A DNA stretch of 64,000 nt from Prolixibacteraceae bacterium (GTDB lineage: Bacteria > Bacteroidota > Bacteroidia > Bacteroidales > Prolixibacteraceae): the NCBI GenBank assembly GCA_003457135.1, contig DMSQ01000019.1:1-64000 (forward strand), read 5' to 3'. Shown piece after piece: positions 62,768 through 64,000 of the stretch (position 1 is the stretch's first letter; each line of letters begins with the position of its first letter). Position numbers and translations under genes: made by a program. The notes under the pieces were generated by a model, which was not told the DNA's origin, did not search any database, and saw only the letters and a list, made by a program, of their open reading frames with translations.

Positions 62768-64000
62768 TTAGAGTCCAAGATTAACGCCAATGGTAAATGT
62801 GCGGGTCACGGGGTAAACACTATTGTCGATGCCATTTATGCCGGTTGAGCCGCTTGAATTTATCTCAGGGTCAAACCCTTTGTATTTAGTGAACGTGTAG
62901 AGGTTCTGGGCCGACACGTAGAATCTGGCAGAGGAGATATTCGCCCTATTCATCCACAACTTGGGAATAGTATAACCCAAAGTAACGTTTTTAATCCTCA
63001 GATACGATCCATCTTCGATATAACGGTCGGAAGGCCTGGTATTTTTATTCGGATCATTAAATACGGCTCTTGGCATGGTATTGCTGGTTCCGGAACCAGT
63101 CCACCGGCTCAGCGTTTCAGTAGTTTGGTTTTGTGCAACGGCCATCGCCTCGCTCCAGAAACGGTTGGCATTGCATATTTCATTTCCGGCAATTCCCTGA
63201 AGGAATATGCTCAAATCAAAACCCTGAAAGGAAAAGCTGTTGTTCAGGGAGAAAATAAAAGTCGGGTTTGGATTTCCCAGATAGGTACGGTCTTTATCAT
63301 TGATTACCCCATCATTGTTCAAATCAACGAAACGGATATCCCCTGCTGATGTACGGCTGTTTGGGTCGTTCCCCGGAACCTGAACTGCATGACTGTCAAC
63401 TTCCTCCTGCGACTGGAAAATACCGTCGGTTTTAAATCCGTAGAAGAAATTAATTGGCTGACCGGCCTGAATTAAAGCCAGGTTCTGGTTCAGCCCGATA
63501 CTTCCGCTCGACATCGGAATGGTGTCATTTATGCTTATCACCTTATTCTGATTGAATGATACATTAAATGAGGTATTCCAGGTTAGTTTTCCGGTCAGGT
63601 TTCTTGAATTGACCGTGACTTCAACGCCCTTATTTTCCATTTTGCCTGCATTGATTGAAGGAACATAGACATCAGAATATCCGGTAGAAACAGGAACCGA
63701 CATCGGAACCAACATTTTGTTGGTTTTTTTCAGGTAAGCATCCACCGTTACATCAACCCTTTGATTGAACATGGTGGCGTCGAATCCGATGTTTGCCTGC
63801 TCTTGTTCTTCCCATTGCACTGATGGGTTGGGCATTACCGTGGGTACCACTGCTGAAACCACATTATTGTTGAAGTTGTACTTGATTGTGTTGAGGTTTG
63901 AAGCAAATGAATAATTGCCAATCTCCTGATTTCCGGTAACACCATAGCCAGCACGGATTTTCATATCGTTGATGAAACTGATATTTTTAAAGAAATCTTC
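62768..64000 (-). CDS. susC: SusC-family TonB-dependent transporter, C-terminal part (cut by window end)
   Basis: The frame is open to base 64000, so the N-terminus is outside. The visible 411 residues (410 codons plus stop region) are the last half of a SusC outer-membrane barrel: KIRAGYGVTGNQEIGNYSF, QWEEQEQANIGFDATMFNQR, the GDIRFVDLNNDGVINDKDR region, LRIKNVTLGYTIPKLW, FYVSAQNLYTFTKYKGFDPE and the C-terminal strand RTFTIGVNLGL. SusC imports oligosaccharides using TonB energy. Pairing with SusD/SusE, GH66 and GH31 suggests alpha-1,6-glucan oligosaccharides as cargo. Confidence 0.96.
   Translation of the reverse strand, partial: EDFFKNISFINDMKIRAGYGVTGNQEIGNYSFASNLNTIKYNFNNNVVSAVVPTVMPNPSVQWEEQEQANIGFDATMFNQRVDVTVDAYLKKTNKMLVPMSVPVSTGYSDVYVPSINAGKMENKGVEVTVNSRNLTGKLTWNTSFNVSFNQNKVISINDTIPMSSGSIGLNQNLALIQAGQPINFFYGFKTDGIFQSQEEVDSHAVQVPGNDPNSRTSAGDIRFVDLNNDGVINDKDRTYLGNPNPTFIFSLNNSFSFQGFDLSIFLQGIAGNEICNANRFWSEAMAVAQNQTTETLSRWTGSGTSNTMPRAVFNDPNKNTRPSDRYIEDGSYLRIKNVTLGYTIPKLWMNRANISSARFYVSAQNLYTFTKYKGFDPEINSSGSTGINGIDNSVYPVTRTFTIGVNLGL

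Noticed and set aside
1..64000. tRNA or rRNA genes
   Set aside because: No cloverleaf with a GGTTCGAATCC-type arm and no rRNA signature was found on either strand by eye.

Overview
The window looks like a chromosome piece from a free-living, polysaccharide-degrading Bacteroidota, probably a Bacteroidales/Marinilabiliales-type genome (inference). The signs are a SusC/SusD/SusE set, many lipoproteins and Sec- or Tat-exported enzymes, promoters of the Bacteroidota form TTTG-N19-21-TAnnTTTG, very few Shine-Dalgarno sites, and repeat families made of short hairpins. I see no rRNA, tRNA, CRISPR array or phage genes.

Left part (1-12 kb, + strand): the 3' end of an IS91-type transposase lies beside a GH94 disaccharide phosphorylase that has lost its 5' half. 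Next come a secreted protein of unknown function, a HAD hydrolase, an exported nucleoside hydrolase, and a lipoprotein glycosidase of GH-A type preceded by an unusual 40-nt-periodic motif. They are followed by an unknown lipoprotein, a 1017-residue BNR/Asp-box exoprotein and deoC.

Middle part (12-38 kb): mostly core functions. These are a SIMPL protein, an NfeD/ClpP-class membrane protease, the cluster rny - zapA - small coiled-coil protein, an M23 peptidase with anmK (wall turnover and recycling), a Cys/Met PLP lyase, fabD, a Nudix hydrolase, an NlpC/P60 endopeptidase, a 7TM-HD (PgpH-type) phosphodiesterase, a SerA-like dehydrogenase and a class IV aminotransferase. Between them lie poorly known envelope modules, notably a three-gene unit at 33.1-37.1 kb, and a broken sensor gene at 26.8-27.3 kb. 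The anmK-lyase gap holds a REP-like cluster of hairpins.

Signalling block (38-43.4 kb, - strand): two paralogous PAS histidine kinases share long near-identical DNA and a nearly identical upstream module. One carries eight 21-residue coiled-coil repeats. The other has lost its 5' end and has an altered ATP-binding G2 box.

Right part (43.4-64 kb, all - strand): a catabolic run transcribed leftwards. SusC (cut by the window edge), SusD, a SusE-like glycan binder, a GH66 dextranase-like enzyme and a GH31 alpha-glucosidase form a polysaccharide utilisation locus that looks aimed at dextran or another alpha-1,6-rich glucan. Beyond it are a Tat-exported Gfo/Idh/MocA oxidoreductase, two exported xylose-isomerase-like TIM barrels, two CE1-type esterases with N-terminal E-set domains, a carboxylesterase, an exported EEP phosphatase/nuclease, an M28-PDZ peptidase and a membrane protein. 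A 136-bp MITE with target duplication and two ACTCACCCC...GGGGTGAGT cruciform repeats are inserted between these genes.
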